Source: Streptomyces sp. NBC_00708
Lineage (GTDB): Bacteria > Actinomycetota > Actinomycetes > Streptomycetales > Streptomycetaceae
Length of the DNA: 64,000 bases
Assembly: GCA_036226585.1 (NCBI GenBank)
Contig: CP108997.1
Coordinates: 434,001-498,000 of the forward strand
Reading direction: 5' to 3'
This document shows, piece after piece, positions 26,643-34,610 of the stretch; positions within the stretch are counted from its first letter, which is position 1, and the number at the start of each line of letters is the position of its first letter. Under the pieces are notes generated by a model. That model did no database searches and had not been told where the DNA came from. It saw nothing but the letters and a program-made list of their open reading frames with translations. Made by a program: the position numbers and the translations under genes.

Positions 26643-27278
26643 GTGCCCCGTGAGCGCCGGGCCGCCCGGCGCGCCCTGGCGCTCGCGGTGGCGCCCTGTC
26701 TCGCGCTGGCGCTCGCGGTGGCGCCCTGTCTCGCGCTGGTGCTCGCCGCCCCCGCGGCCCGCGCGGACGCCGGACCCCGGCGGGCGGCTTCCCCGCGCGG
26801 GCCGTCGCACACCGCCGGTGCGTGTGACCCCGACCGCGAGCGCTGCCTCGACGCCGAACGCCTGCTGTACTGGTACGACTACGGGCTCGGCGTACACCCG
26901 TTCACCACGCCGGAGGCCGTGCGCCGCCAGCTGACGAGCCACTTCTGGCTGTTCCCGGTGAGCGGCGGCTGCCCGGACCGCGTCCGTTCGGGTGACATCT
27001 GCGATCTGCTCGGCGGCAATCCGGTCCGCGTGGAGTCCGCCGCGGGCGCCCACCTCCAGATCGCCACGCTCCCGGGCCACGATCTGGGCGCGGGGCTGCA
27101 TATCCGGTTCACCTTCACGCGCTCCCTGGGCTTCCACTACCTGGACGTCGCCGCGTGGCAGGACCGGGAGACCTCCTGCACCAGGAGCGTGCCGTGCGGC
27201 GCGGCGAGCCGGGCGGGAGCCTGGGCGCTGTGGCGCGTCCTCGCCGCCACCCTGACCGTGTCGGCCTGGGCGGCCTGA
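26643..27278 (+). CDS. Secreted protein of unknown function
   Basis: 211 aa. An Arg-rich start and a long hydrophobic stretch to about residue 36 (ending APAARADA) form a signal peptide. The stretch contains an exact 10-residue tandem duplication (ALALAVAPCL type). The mature part has paired Cys (GACDPDRERC, GGCPDRVRSGDIC, SCTRSVPC) that could form disulfides. Sequence such as LLYWYDYGLGVHPFTTPE resembles actinobacterial secreted proteins of unknown role. GTG start at 26643 with a weak ribosome site; an alternative GTG lies in another frame. The C-terminal ALWRVLAATLTVSAWA is hydrophobic. Confidence 0.55.
   Translation: MPRERRAARRALALAVAPCLALALAVAPCLALVLAAPAARADAGPRRAASPRGPSHTAGACDPDRERCLDAERLLYWYDYGLGVHPFTTPEAVRRQLTSHFWLFPVSGGCPDRVRSGDICDLLGGNPVRVESAAGAHLQIATLPGHDLGAGLHIRFTFTRSLGFHYLDVAAWQDRETSCTRSVPCGAASRAGAWALWRVLAATLTVSAWAA
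26679..26738 (+). repeat. Perfect 30-bp tandem duplication inside a signal peptide
   Basis: Two exact adjacent 30-bp copies, 26679-26708 and 26709-26738, in frame within the signal-peptide region of the secreted protein, each adding ten hydrophobic residues including one Cys. Such slippage-prone repeats can vary in copy number between strains. Confidence 0.85.
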
Positions 27279-27315
27279 CGCTCCCGGACTGCGGGGACCG
27301 GCCGGCCGCTCGATC

Positions 27316-28293
27316 ATGGAGGCTATGGCCGCCACCCCCTGGGACGCCTCCGGGGCGCCCCCCTCGATCGCACCGATGCTGGCCGTGCCGGGCCCGCTGC
27401 CCGTGCCGGACGCGGAGTGGGCGTTCGAGGCCAAGTGGGACGGTGCCCGCTGTGTCGTCTCGACGCCGGGGGACGGCTCGCTGCGGCTGACCTCACGGGC
27501 GCGCAACGACGTCACGCCGACCTACCCGGAGCTGCACGCCCTCGGTGATGTGCTGCGGGGACGCAGCGTGGTCCTGGACGGCGAGATCGTGGCCCTGGAC
27601 GCGGCGGGGCGGTCGGACTTCGGGCTGCTCCAGCGCCGGATGGGCATCATGAACGCGCGCCGCGCGGCCCGCCTCGCACTGGACTTCCCCGCGTACCTGG
27701 TGGTCTTCGACGTGATGTTCCTCGACGGCCGCCCGCTGACCGCCCTGGCCTACGAGGAGCGGCGCGCGGTCCTGTCCGGGGTGCTGTCCGCGGGGCCGCA
27801 CTGGTCGGTGCCGTCCTATGTGCGCGGTCACGGCGCGAAGGCGTGGGAGACCGTCGAGCGCGGCGGCCTGGAGGGGGTGGTCGCCAAGCGGCTCTCCTCC
27901 CCGTACACGCCGGGGCTCCGTTCACCCGACTGGCGCAAGACGAAGCGGGTCGAGACGCTGGACGTGGTCATCGGCGGCTGGACCCAGCGCAGGGGCGCGC
28001 CCGCCGGTGTGCCGGGGGCGGTGCTGGTGGGGGTGGACGAGCCGGCCGGGCTGCGCTACGCGGGCTCCGTGGGGTCGGGGCTGTCCGATCAGGAACTGGG
28101 CGAGCTGAGGGAGTACCTGAAGGTGCTCGCGCGCCCGGGGTCCCCGTTCACCGGTCCGGTCGACGTGGCCGGCGCGCACTGGGTGGAGCCCCGGCTGGTC
28201 GCGGAGGTCGGCGCCTCGCAGTGGACGGCGGCGGGCCGGCTGCGCCACCCGGTGTGGCAGCGGCTGCGGCCGGACCTGACCCGGCTGGACTGA
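27316..28293 (+). CDS. ATP-dependent DNA ligase (LigC/LigD-ligase type)
   Basis: Seals DNA nicks with ATP. The 325-residue protein has the adenylation domain (motif I FEAKWDGARC with the nucleotidyl Lys, motif III VVLDGEIVALD, motif IIIa LVVFDVMFLDG, motif IV EGVVAKRLSSPY, motif V DWRKTKR) and then an OB-fold to the end. There is no polymerase or nuclease domain, so it is the short LigC form. No Ku gene lies in the window. Start is ambiguous between ATG at 27316 and ATG at 27325. Confidence 0.92.
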   Translation: MEAMAATPWDASGAPPSIAPMLAVPGPLPVPDAEWAFEAKWDGARCVVSTPGDGSLRLTSRARNDVTPTYPELHALGDVLRGRSVVLDGEIVALDAAGRSDFGLLQRRMGIMNARRAARLALDFPAYLVVFDVMFLDGRPLTALAYEERRAVLSGVLSAGPHWSVPSYVRGHGAKAWETVERGGLEGVVAKRLSSPYTPGLRSPDWRKTKRVETLDVVIGGWTQRRGAPAGVPGAVLVGVDEPAGLRYAGSVGSGLSDQELGELREYLKVLARPGSPFTGPVDVAGAHWVEPRLVAEVGASQWTAAGRLRHPVWQRLRPDLTRLD

Positions 28294-28338
28294 GGGCCGC
28301 CCGGAGCGGGCGCCCGGCCGAGCCGAGGGCGCGGCACG

Positions 28339-29100
28339 TCAGCCGGGCAGCGTGAGCCTCCGCGAGATGTGGACGGCGGCCGACAGCAGGCCCTCGCGGA
28401 CCTGCGAGGTGCGGTACATCCGGTCGGACCGGAACGAGATGCCGAGGGAGCCCACCTGCTCGCCGCTGTAGACCGGCACCGCCACGCAGGTGGTGCCGCG
28501 CACGTACTCCTCACGGTCCATGACCACCGGGGCGCGCGAGCCGTCGAGCTGCTCGACCAGCTCGTCCTTGTGCGTGATGGTGCGGGGCGTGAGCCCGGTC
28601 AGATCGTGCCGGGAGAAGTAGTCGGCACGCGCGTCCTCGTCGAGCTCCCGCAGCACGCTCTTGCCGAGGGCCGTGGCGTGCCCGGCCTCGTCGAGACCCA
28701 CCCAGAGGTCCACCCGCGGGGTGCGCGCGCTGTCGACGATCTCCACGACCCGGATCTCGCCGTCCACGTAGAGCGTCAGATAGGCGGCGGCCCCCAGATC
28801 GTTGCGCAGGGCGGCGAGGGCGGGCCGTATGCGCACGGGGACCGGCTGCGCGCCGGGGCCGCCGCCGGGGGCGGTGTCGGCGAGGACGAAGGTGTGGTCC
28901 TCCAGCTCCTTCAGGTAGCCGTCGCCGACCAGCATGGGCAGCAGTTCGTCCACCGCGGCCGGGGGAAGCCCCGCTTCCCGGGCCAGCTGTTGCGCGGTGG
29001 CCTCGTGCCCGTGCGCGCCGGCGGCCTCCAGCAGGCGGAGAGCGCGCCGCACCGCGGCGACGGGTTCGGGGCCGGCGTGGTCGGCCATGACCCCCAGCAT
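28339..29100 (-). CDS. IclR-family transcriptional regulator
   Basis: 253-residue DNA-binding regulator. The N-terminal winged helix covers about residues 10-75 (RRALRLLEAAGAHGHEATAQ, LAREAGLPPAAVDELLPML), and the C-terminal effector domain has TALGKSVLREL, ITHKDELVEQLD and CVAVPVYSGEQVGSLGISF, typical of IclR proteins. GGGAG seven bases before the ATG at 29100 supports this start; ATG at 29088 is an alternative. It is divergent from pyc across 248 bp, so pyc and itself are the natural targets. Effector unknown. Confidence 0.88.
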   Translation of the reverse strand: MLGVMADHAGPEPVAAVRRALRLLEAAGAHGHEATAQQLAREAGLPPAAVDELLPMLVGDGYLKELEDHTFVLADTAPGGGPGAQPVPVRIRPALAALRNDLGAAAYLTLYVDGEIRVVEIVDSARTPRVDLWVGLDEAGHATALGKSVLRELDEDARADYFSRHDLTGLTPRTITHKDELVEQLDGSRAPVVMDREEYVRGTTCVAVPVYSGEQVGSLGISFRSDRMYRTSQVREGLLSAAVHISRRLTLPG

Positions 29101-29348
29101 GGCCCCGCTCCCAAGAACCGGCAAAACATCCTTGTGGGGGACTGCAGCCGGGGGACGTTTTGGGGCGTGACGCAAGCCATCTTTTGCGCTCGCGATCTCG
29201 GGGGAAGTCTCCGGTACGGTGTCGAACGCTCCGGTCCCGGAGGGTCACGGAGCACCTCGCCACCGCCGTACGGTCTCCGACGCGCAGCGTGTCCGTGCCG
29301 TACCGCCCGCCTTGACGCCACACGCTCGTGACACGACTGGGGAGTTTG

Positions 29349-32300
29349 ATGTTCGACAAGGTATTGGTCGCCAACCGCGGGGAGATCGCGATCCGCGCGT
29401 TCCGCGCGGCGTTCGAGCTCGGCATCTCCACCGTGGCCGTGTATCCGCACGAGGACCGCAACTCCCTGCACCGGGCCAAGGCGGACGAGGCCTACCGGAT
29501 CGGTGAGCCGGGGCATCCCGTGCGGGCGTACCTGTCGGTGGACGAGGTGGTGAAGGCGGCCCGCAAGGCGGGTGCGGACGCCATCTACCCCGGATACGGC
29601 TTCCTGTCGGAGAACCCCGACCTCGCGGCGGCGTGCGCGGAGGCGGGCATCACCTTCGTCGGGCCGCCCGCCTCGGTGTTGAACCTGACGGGCAACAAGT
29701 CCCGCGCCGTGGCGGCGGCCCGGGACGCGGGTGTGCCGGTGCTGAAGTCGTCCGAGCCGTCGGAGGACGTGGACGCCCTCGTCGCGGCCTCGGAGGAGAT
29801 CGGCTTCCCGGTCTTCGTGAAGGCGGTCGCCGGTGGCGGCGGGCGCGGCATGCGGCGGGTGGCCGAGCCGGGCGAGCTGCGCGAGTCGATCGACGCGGCG
29901 ATGCGCGAGGCGCGGTCCGCGTTCGGGGACGCGACGGTGTTCCTGGAGCAGGCGGTGATCAACCCCCGCCACATCGAGGTGCAGATCCTGGCCGATGCCG
30001 AGGGCAACGTGGTGCACCTCTACGAGCGTGACTGCTCGCTCCAGCGCCGCCACCAGAAGGTCGTCGAGATCGCGCCGGCCCCGAATCTGGATCCGGAGCT
30101 GCGGGAGCGGATCTGCGCGGACGCGGTCGCCTTCGCCCGGCACATCGGGTACGTGAACGCGGGCACCGTCGAGTTCCTCGTCGACGAGCGCGGCCACCAT
30201 GTCTTCATCGAGATGAATCCGCGCATCCAGGTGGAGCACACGGTGACGGAACAGGTCACCGGGCGTGACCTGGTGATCGCGCAGCTGCGGATCGCGGCGG
30301 GCATGACGCTGCCCGAACTGCGCCTGTCCCAGGAGGACATCACGCTCAACGGGACCGCGATGCAGTGCCGCATCACGACGGAGGACCCGGTCAACGGCTT
30401 CCGTCCGGACACCGGCACCATCTCCGCGTACCGCTCCCCCGGCGGGCCCGGCGTCCGGCTGGACGGCGGGACCGTCCACACGGGTGCGGAGGTGTCGGCG
30501 CACTTCGACTCGATGCTGGTCAAACTCACCTGTCACGGCCACGACTTCGCCAACGCGGCGCGCCGGGCACGCCGGGCCATCGCCGAGTTCCGTATCCGCG
30601 GGGTGGCGACGAACCTGCCGTTCCTGGGGGCGGTGCTGGACCACCCGGAGTTCCGGGCGGGACGGATCACGACCTCTTTCATCGACGAGCACCCGGAGCT
30701 GATCCGGGCCCGTCCTTCGGCCGACCGCGGCAGCCGGATGCTCAGCTACCTGGCGGAGACCACCGTCAACCGCCCGTACGGGCCCCGTCCTTCGGTCATC
30801 GACCCGGCGGACAAGCTGCCCGCCCTGCCGCCGGGGACGCCGCCGCCCGGTTCGCGCCAGCGTCTCGCCGAGCTGGGTCCCGAGGCGTTCGCCGCCGAAC
30901 TGCGGGCGCAGTCGGCCGTGGCCGTCACCGACACCACGTTCCGCGACGCCCATCAGTCGCTGCTCGCCACCCGGGTCCGCACCCGGGACCTGCTGGCCGT
31001 CGCGCCGCATGTCGCGCACACCGTCCCGCAGTTGCTGAGCCTCGAGTGCTGGGGCGGCGCGACCTACGACGTGGCGCTGCGGTTCCTCGCGGAGGACCCG
31101 TGGGAGCGGCTGGTCAAGATCCGTGAGGCGGTGCCCAACATCTGTACGCAGATGCTGCTGCGCGGCCGCAACACGGTGGGGTACACGCCGTACCCGACCG
31201 AGGTCACCGAGGCGTTCGTCTCCGAGGCCGCCTCGGCCGGGATGGACATCTTCCGTATCTTCGACGCCCTCAACGACGTCACGCAGATGCGTCCGGCGAT
31301 CGACGCGGTACGCGCCACGGGGACCTCGCTGGCGGAGGTGGCACTGTGCTACACCGCCGACCTGTCGGACCCGGGCGAGACGCTGTACACGCTGGACTAC
31401 TACCTGCGGCTGGCCGAGCAGATCGTGGAGGCGGGCGCCCATGTGCTCGCCATCAAGGACATGGCGGGGCTGCTGCGTCCGCCGGCCGCGCGCACCCTGG
31501 TCACCGCCTTGCGCGAGCGGTTCGACCTGCCGGTGCACCTGCACACCCATGACACGGCGGGTGGCCAGCTGGGCACGCTGATCGCCGCGATCGACGCCGG
31601 GGTGGACGCGGTGGACGCGGCCGTCGCGTCGATGGCCGGGACCACCAGTCAGCCCCCGCTGTCCGCGCTGGTGGCCGCGACCGACCACACGGAGCGCGCG
31701 ACGGGGCTGTCCCTCCAGGCGGTCGGCGATCTGGAGCCGTACTGGGAGGCGACCCGCAAGGTGTACGCCCCGTTCGAGTCGGGGCTGGCCTCGCCGACCG
31801 GCCGGATCTACCACCACGAGATCCCGGGCGGCCAGCTGTCCAACCTGCGGCAGCAGGCCATCGCGCTGGGCCTCGGCGACCGCTTCGAGCTCATCGAGGA
31901 CTGTTACGCGGCGGCCGACCGGATGCTGGGCCGGCTGGTGAAGGTGACGCCGTCCTCGAAGGTGGTCGGTGACCTGGCGCTGCACCTGGTGGGCGCGGGC
32001 GTGGAGGCGGCCGACTTCGAGTCGGACCCCGGCAAGTTCGATGTGCCGGACTCGGTGATCGGGTTCCTCCGCGGTGAGCTGGGCGACCCGCCCGGCGGCT
32101 GGCCCGAGCCGTTCCGCACCCGGGCGCTCCAGGGCCGCCCGGAGAAGGCGCGGACGCCGCACCTGTCGGACGAGGACCGCGAGGCGCTGCGCGCATCCCC
32201 GCGTGCGACGCTGAACCGGCTGCTGTTCCCCGGCCCGACCAAGGAGTTCACCGCCCACCGCGAGGCGTACGGCGACACCTCGGTGCTGCCGACGCCGGAC

Positions 32301-32723
32301 TTCCTGTACGGGCTGGAGCCGGAGACCGAGCACCCGGTGACGCTCGAACCCGGGGTCACCCTGCTGATCGAGCTGGAGGCCATCTCCGAGGCGGACGAGC
32401 GCGGCTTCCGCAGCGTACTGACGACGCTCAACGGGCAGTTGCGGCCGGTGTCGGTGCGGGACACGTCGGTGGCGACCGAGGTGAAGGCGGCGGAGAAGGC
32501 GGACCGTTCCGACGCCGGCCATGTGGCGGCGCCGTTCGCGGGGGTGGTCACGCTCCAGGTGGAGGAGGGCGCGTCGGTCTCGGCGGGCCAGACGGTCGCC
32601 ACGATCGAGGCGATGAAGATGGAGGCGTCGATCACCGCGCAGTCGGCCGGAGTGGTGCGCCGCCTGGCGATCGGCCGGGTCCAGCAGGTGGAGGCGGGCG
32701 ACCTCCTCATCGAGATCGGCTGA
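29349..32723 (+). CDS. pyc: Pyruvate carboxylase
   Basis: Biotin enzyme of 1124 aa that carboxylates pyruvate to oxaloacetate with ATP and bicarbonate. Domains in order: biotin carboxylase (about 1-450; FDKVLVANRGEIAIRAFRA, KAVAGGGGRGMRRV, FIEMNPRIQVEHTVTEQ), carboxyltransferase (about 520-800; TDTTFRDAHQSLLATRVRT, IKDMAGLLRPPAA, HLHTHDTAGGQ), the allosteric/PYC linker, and the C-terminal biotinyl domain with EAMKMEAS. Full family length in one chain. GGGGAG upstream of the ATG at 29349; the frame opens at 29328. Anaplerotic supply of oxaloacetate. A 16-bp terminator follows. Confidence 0.97.
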   Translation: MFDKVLVANRGEIAIRAFRAAFELGISTVAVYPHEDRNSLHRAKADEAYRIGEPGHPVRAYLSVDEVVKAARKAGADAIYPGYGFLSENPDLAAACAEAGITFVGPPASVLNLTGNKSRAVAAARDAGVPVLKSSEPSEDVDALVAASEEIGFPVFVKAVAGGGGRGMRRVAEPGELRESIDAAMREARSAFGDATVFLEQAVINPRHIEVQILADAEGNVVHLYERDCSLQRRHQKVVEIAPAPNLDPELRERICADAVAFARHIGYVNAGTVEFLVDERGHHVFIEMNPRIQVEHTVTEQVTGRDLVIAQLRIAAGMTLPELRLSQEDITLNGTAMQCRITTEDPVNGFRPDTGTISAYRSPGGPGVRLDGGTVHTGAEVSAHFDSMLVKLTCHGHDFANAARRARRAIAEFRIRGVATNLPFLGAVLDHPEFRAGRITTSFIDEHPELIRARPSADRGSRMLSYLAETTVNRPYGPRPSVIDPADKLPALPPGTPPPGSRQRLAELGPEAFAAELRAQSAVAVTDTTFRDAHQSLLATRVRTRDLLAVAPHVAHTVPQLLSLECWGGATYDVALRFLAEDPWERLVKIREAVPNICTQMLLRGRNTVGYTPYPTEVTEAFVSEAASAGMDIFRIFDALNDVTQMRPAIDAVRATGTSLAEVALCYTADLSDPGETLYTLDYYLRLAEQIVEAGAHVLAIKDMAGLLRPPAARTLVTALRERFDLPVHLHTHDTAGGQLGTLIAAIDAGVDAVDAAVASMAGTTSQPPLSALVAATDHTERATGLSLQAVGDLEPYWEATRKVYAPFESGLASPTGRIYHHEIPGGQLSNLRQQAIALGLGDRFELIEDCYAAADRMLGRLVKVTPSSKVVGDLALHLVGAGVEAADFESDPGKFDVPDSVIGFLRGELGDPPGGWPEPFRTRALQGRPEKARTPHLSDEDREALRASPRATLNRLLFPGPTKEFTAHREAYGDTSVLPTPDFLYGLEPETEHPVTLEPGVTLLIELEAISEADERGFRSVLTTLNGQLRPVSVRDTSVATEVKAAEKADRSDAGHVAAPFAGVVTLQVEEGASVSAGQTVATIEAMKMEASITAQSAGVVRRLAIGRVQQVEAGDLLIEIG

Positions 32724-32738
32724 CGCCCACGGGGTACC

Positions 32739-32774
32739 GCCCGTCGGCGGAGGAAATGTCCTCCGCCGGCGGGC
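32739..32774 (+). terminator. Intrinsic terminator after pyc
   Basis: A 16-bp stem (32739-32754 with 32759-32774, one G-T pair) and a 4-nt loop AATG, 15 bases after the pyc stop. It isolates pyc from the iron-controlled gene that begins at 32820. Confidence 0.8.
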
Positions 32775-32800
32775 TTCCTCTTGACCACGGCCAAGCCAAT

Positions 32801-32819
32801 TAAGGTTAGGCTAAGCTAA
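32801..32819 (+). promoter_or_regulatory. Iron box (DmdR/IdeR operator) abutting the argB-like start
   Basis: TAAGGTTAGGCTAAGCTAA matches the 19-bp actinobacterial iron-box consensus at 17 of 19 positions. It ends one base before the ATG at 32820. TAGGCT within it can serve as a -10 with a start point at or next to the ATG. Iron-loaded DmdR would block this promoter. Confidence 0.85.
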
Positions 32820-33662
32820 ATGGAAGAGGATTCGGGACCGGTCGTCGTCATCAAGTTCGGCGGCAACGCCATGGTCGACGCACAGCTGCAACAGGCCTTC
32901 GCCGAGGACGTCGTGGAGTTGCGCCGGTCGGGGCTGCGCCCGGTCGTCGTGCACGGCGGCGGACCGCAGATCAGCGCGATGCTGGACCGGCTCGGACTGG
33001 AGAGCCGCTTCGAGGCGGGCCTGCGGGTGACCACGGCGGAGACCATGGAGGTCGTCCGCATGGTGCTGTCCGGCCGCGTCCAGCGCGAACTGGTGGGCCA
33101 CATCAACAGCCACGGCCCGTACGCCGTCGGCCTGACCGGCGAGGACGCGCACACGATGACGGCCGTACGGCGGCCCGCGTGGGTGGACGGCGTGGCGGTG
33201 GACATCGGCCAGGTCGGGGACATCGCCGAGGTCAACCCCGGCATGGTGCACGCCCTCCTGACGCAGGGTCACATACCGGTGGTCTCCCCCGTGGCCCGGG
33301 GCGAGGACGGGCAGGTCTACAACGTCAACGCGGATCTCGCCGCCTCCGCCCTGGCCGTGGCACTCGGCGCGGAACGGCTGGTGGTCCTCACCGACGTGGC
33401 GGGGCTGTACGCGGACTGGCCGCACAGCACCGAGGTGATCACCCGTCTGACGGCCGGCGCACTGGACGGGTTGCTGCCGGACCTGGCGAGCGGGATGCTG
33501 CCGAAGATGGAGGGCTGCCTGCGGGCCGTACGGGGCGGGGTGGGCCGGGCCGACGTGCTGGACGGCCGGGTGCCGCACGCGGTGCTGCGGGGCGTCCTGG
33601 ACGGGAACGTCACGGGGACCACGGTGGTGCCGGACGAGGACCACGCCGTGAGCCCGGTCTGA
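32820..33662 (+). CDS. argB: N-acetylglutamate kinase paralogue (ArgB-like), iron-regulated
   Basis: Phosphorylates N-acetylglutamate, step two of ornithine synthesis. The 280-residue amino acid kinase has [32 protein letters not shown] (substrate glycine loop), [37 protein letters not shown] and [12 protein letters not shown] (ATP-side motifs); the family catalytic Lys and Asp are in place. Length is near the usual 280-300. No ribosome site precedes the ATG, which sits directly on an iron box, so a leaderless transcript is likely. It lies beside the coelichelin cluster and faces an N-acetylglutamate-synthase-like gene. I infer a dedicated ornithine supply for the siderophore; a second, housekeeping argB is expected elsewhere. 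Confidence 0.88.
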   Translation: MEEDSGPVVVIKFGGNAMVDAQLQQAFAEDVVELRRSGLRPVVVHGGGPQISAMLDRLGLESRFEAGLRVTTAETMEVVRMVLSGRVQRELVGHINSHGPYAVGLTGEDAHTMTAVRRPAWVDGVAVDIGQVGDIAEVNPGMVHALLTQGHIPVVSPVARGEDGQVYNVNADLAASALAVALGAERLVVLTDVAGLYADWPHSTEVITRLTAGALDGLLPDLASGMLPKMEGCLRAVRGGVGRADVLDGRVPHAVLRGVLDGNVTGTTVVPDEDHAVSPV

Positions 33663-33672
33663 CGCGGAGGAG

Positions 33673-33708
33673 GGCGCCGGGCCGGGCTCACATGCGGCCC
33701 GGCGCCCG
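33673..33708. terminator. Bidirectional terminator between convergent argB-like and acetyltransferase genes
   Basis: GGGCGCCGGGCC (33673-33684) pairs perfectly with GGCCCGGCGCCC (33697-33708), loop 12 nt, in the 48-bp gap between the two stops. Confidence 0.85.
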
Positions 33709-33710
33709 GT

Positions 33711-34220
33711 TCAGGGGGTGCGGGTGAGGATCAGCGCGTTGCGCCGGGGGTCCAGGGACTCGGCCCAGGCGCGCGGCGCCCGACGGGCCGTCACGGGGGT
33801 GAAGCCGTACCGGCGGAACAGCCGGCCGTCCCCGGTGGTCGCGGTGAAGAGGGCGCCGAGCGACTGGGTGCGCGCCAGGGCCAGCGCGGTCCGCAGGAGC
33901 GCGGCCCCGATCCCGCGCCCCTGCCGGTGCCCGGCGACACAGAAGTTGTACAGGACGCCCACGGGCACCCCCTCCCCCGCGTACACCCGCAGGCCCACAC
34001 AACCCTCCGGGCCGCCGTCCGGTCCCACCGCCACCAGGAATTCGGCGGCGCGGGCCGCGTAGAGGGAATCGGGCCGCCGGCGCAGGGCGCCCGCGCGGGC
34101 GAACGGCCGGGACAGCTCCGCGAGCGCGGCCGCGTCGCCGGACCCGGCGGTCCGGACGCGCGGCGCCCGCTGGAGCGAAGGGGAGGGCAGGGGTACGGGG
34201 CGCGGCGCGGCCGTGGTCAA
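33711..34220 (-). CDS. GNAT acetyltransferase resembling short N-acetylglutamate synthase
   Basis: 169-residue acetyl-CoA transferase. VLYNFCVAGHRQGRGIGAALL is the GNAT acetyl-CoA loop (QGRGIG). The N-terminal DAAALAELSRPFARAGALRRR and the C-terminal LFTATTGDGRLFRRYGFTPV and AWAESLDPRRNALIL follow the layout, from memory, of the short single-domain N-acetylglutamate synthases of actinobacteria. The start is a TTG at 34220 with AAGGA five bases upstream; longer frames to 34529 or in other phases run over mbtH or are shadow. It follows mbtH by 74 bp on the same strand, so it should share the iron-box promoter at 34542. Alternative: another amino-acid N-acetyltransferase. Confidence 0.7.
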   Translation of the reverse strand: MTTAAPRPVPLPSPSLQRAPRVRTAGSGDAAALAELSRPFARAGALRRRPDSLYAARAAEFLVAVGPDGGPEGCVGLRVYAGEGVPVGVLYNFCVAGHRQGRGIGAALLRTALALARTQSLGALFTATTGDGRLFRRYGFTPVTARRAPRAWAESLDPRRNALILTRTP

Positions 34221-34294
34221 GACGGTCCTTCCTCGGTGCCACAGGGCAGGAACGCTCCGGCGGGCCGTCCCGCCGGAGCATGTCGTTGCGGAGG

Positions 34295-34507
34295 TCAGGC
34301 GTCCATCGACGCGGCGAGCGAACGGGGCCGCAGATCGGTCCAGTTGGCCTCTACGTACTCCAGGCACGCCTCGCGCGTGTTCTCCTCGAAGGCGACCGTC
34401 CAGCCCCCGGGCACCTCGGCGAAGGACGGCCACAGGGAGTGCTGGCCCTCGTCGTTCACCAGAACCAGGAAACGGCCTTCGGGGTCGTCGAACGGGTTGG
34501 TGCTCAT
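34295..34507 (-). CDS. cchK: MbtH-like protein (CchK)
   Basis: 70-residue partner that binds and activates NRPS adenylation domains. It shows [33 protein letters not shown] and the late TDLRPRS; the Ser, Leu, Trp, Pro core and the two Trp that line the adenylation-domain interface are present. GAGGAGG lies ten bases before the ATG. In S. coelicolor the coelichelin cluster ends with the same gene. It is transcribed away from the esterase gene, with an iron box between them. Confidence 0.93.
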   Translation of the reverse strand: MSTNPFDDPEGRFLVLVNDEGQHSLWPSFAEVPGGWTVAFEENTREACLEYVEANWTDLRPRSLAASMDA

Positions 34508-34541
34508 GCGGGCAGTGCCTCCTCATCAAGGGAAATCAAGC

Positions 34542-34560
34542 TTAGGTTAGGCTCGCCTAA
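34542..34560. promoter_or_regulatory. Iron box between cchK and cchJ
   Basis: TTAGGTTAGGCTCGCCTAA matches the consensus at 17 of 19 positions and contains the perfect inverted repeat GGTTAGGC/GCCTAACC (34545-34562). It is 35 bases from the cchK start and 51 from the cchJ start, so it can control both divergent genes. Confidence 0.9.
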
Positions 34561-34610
34561 CCGATTGTGAGCTTAGCCTTTTCCTTTCCCTCTGCACAAG
34601 GAGACCCCTC

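Noticed and set aside
27316..28293. Non-homologous end-joining system
   Set aside because: The ligase is the short form and no Ku gene or polymerase domain is present in the window.
28911..32522. 1203-codon minus-strand frame opposite pyc
   Set aside because: Compositional shadow; His/Arg/Val-rich without motifs, whereas the plus strand encodes a complete pyruvate carboxylase.
33688..34281. 197-aa frame at the acetyltransferase locus
   Set aside because: Wrong phase (Arg/Pro-rich). The GNAT motif QGRGIG is read only in the frame ending at 33711.
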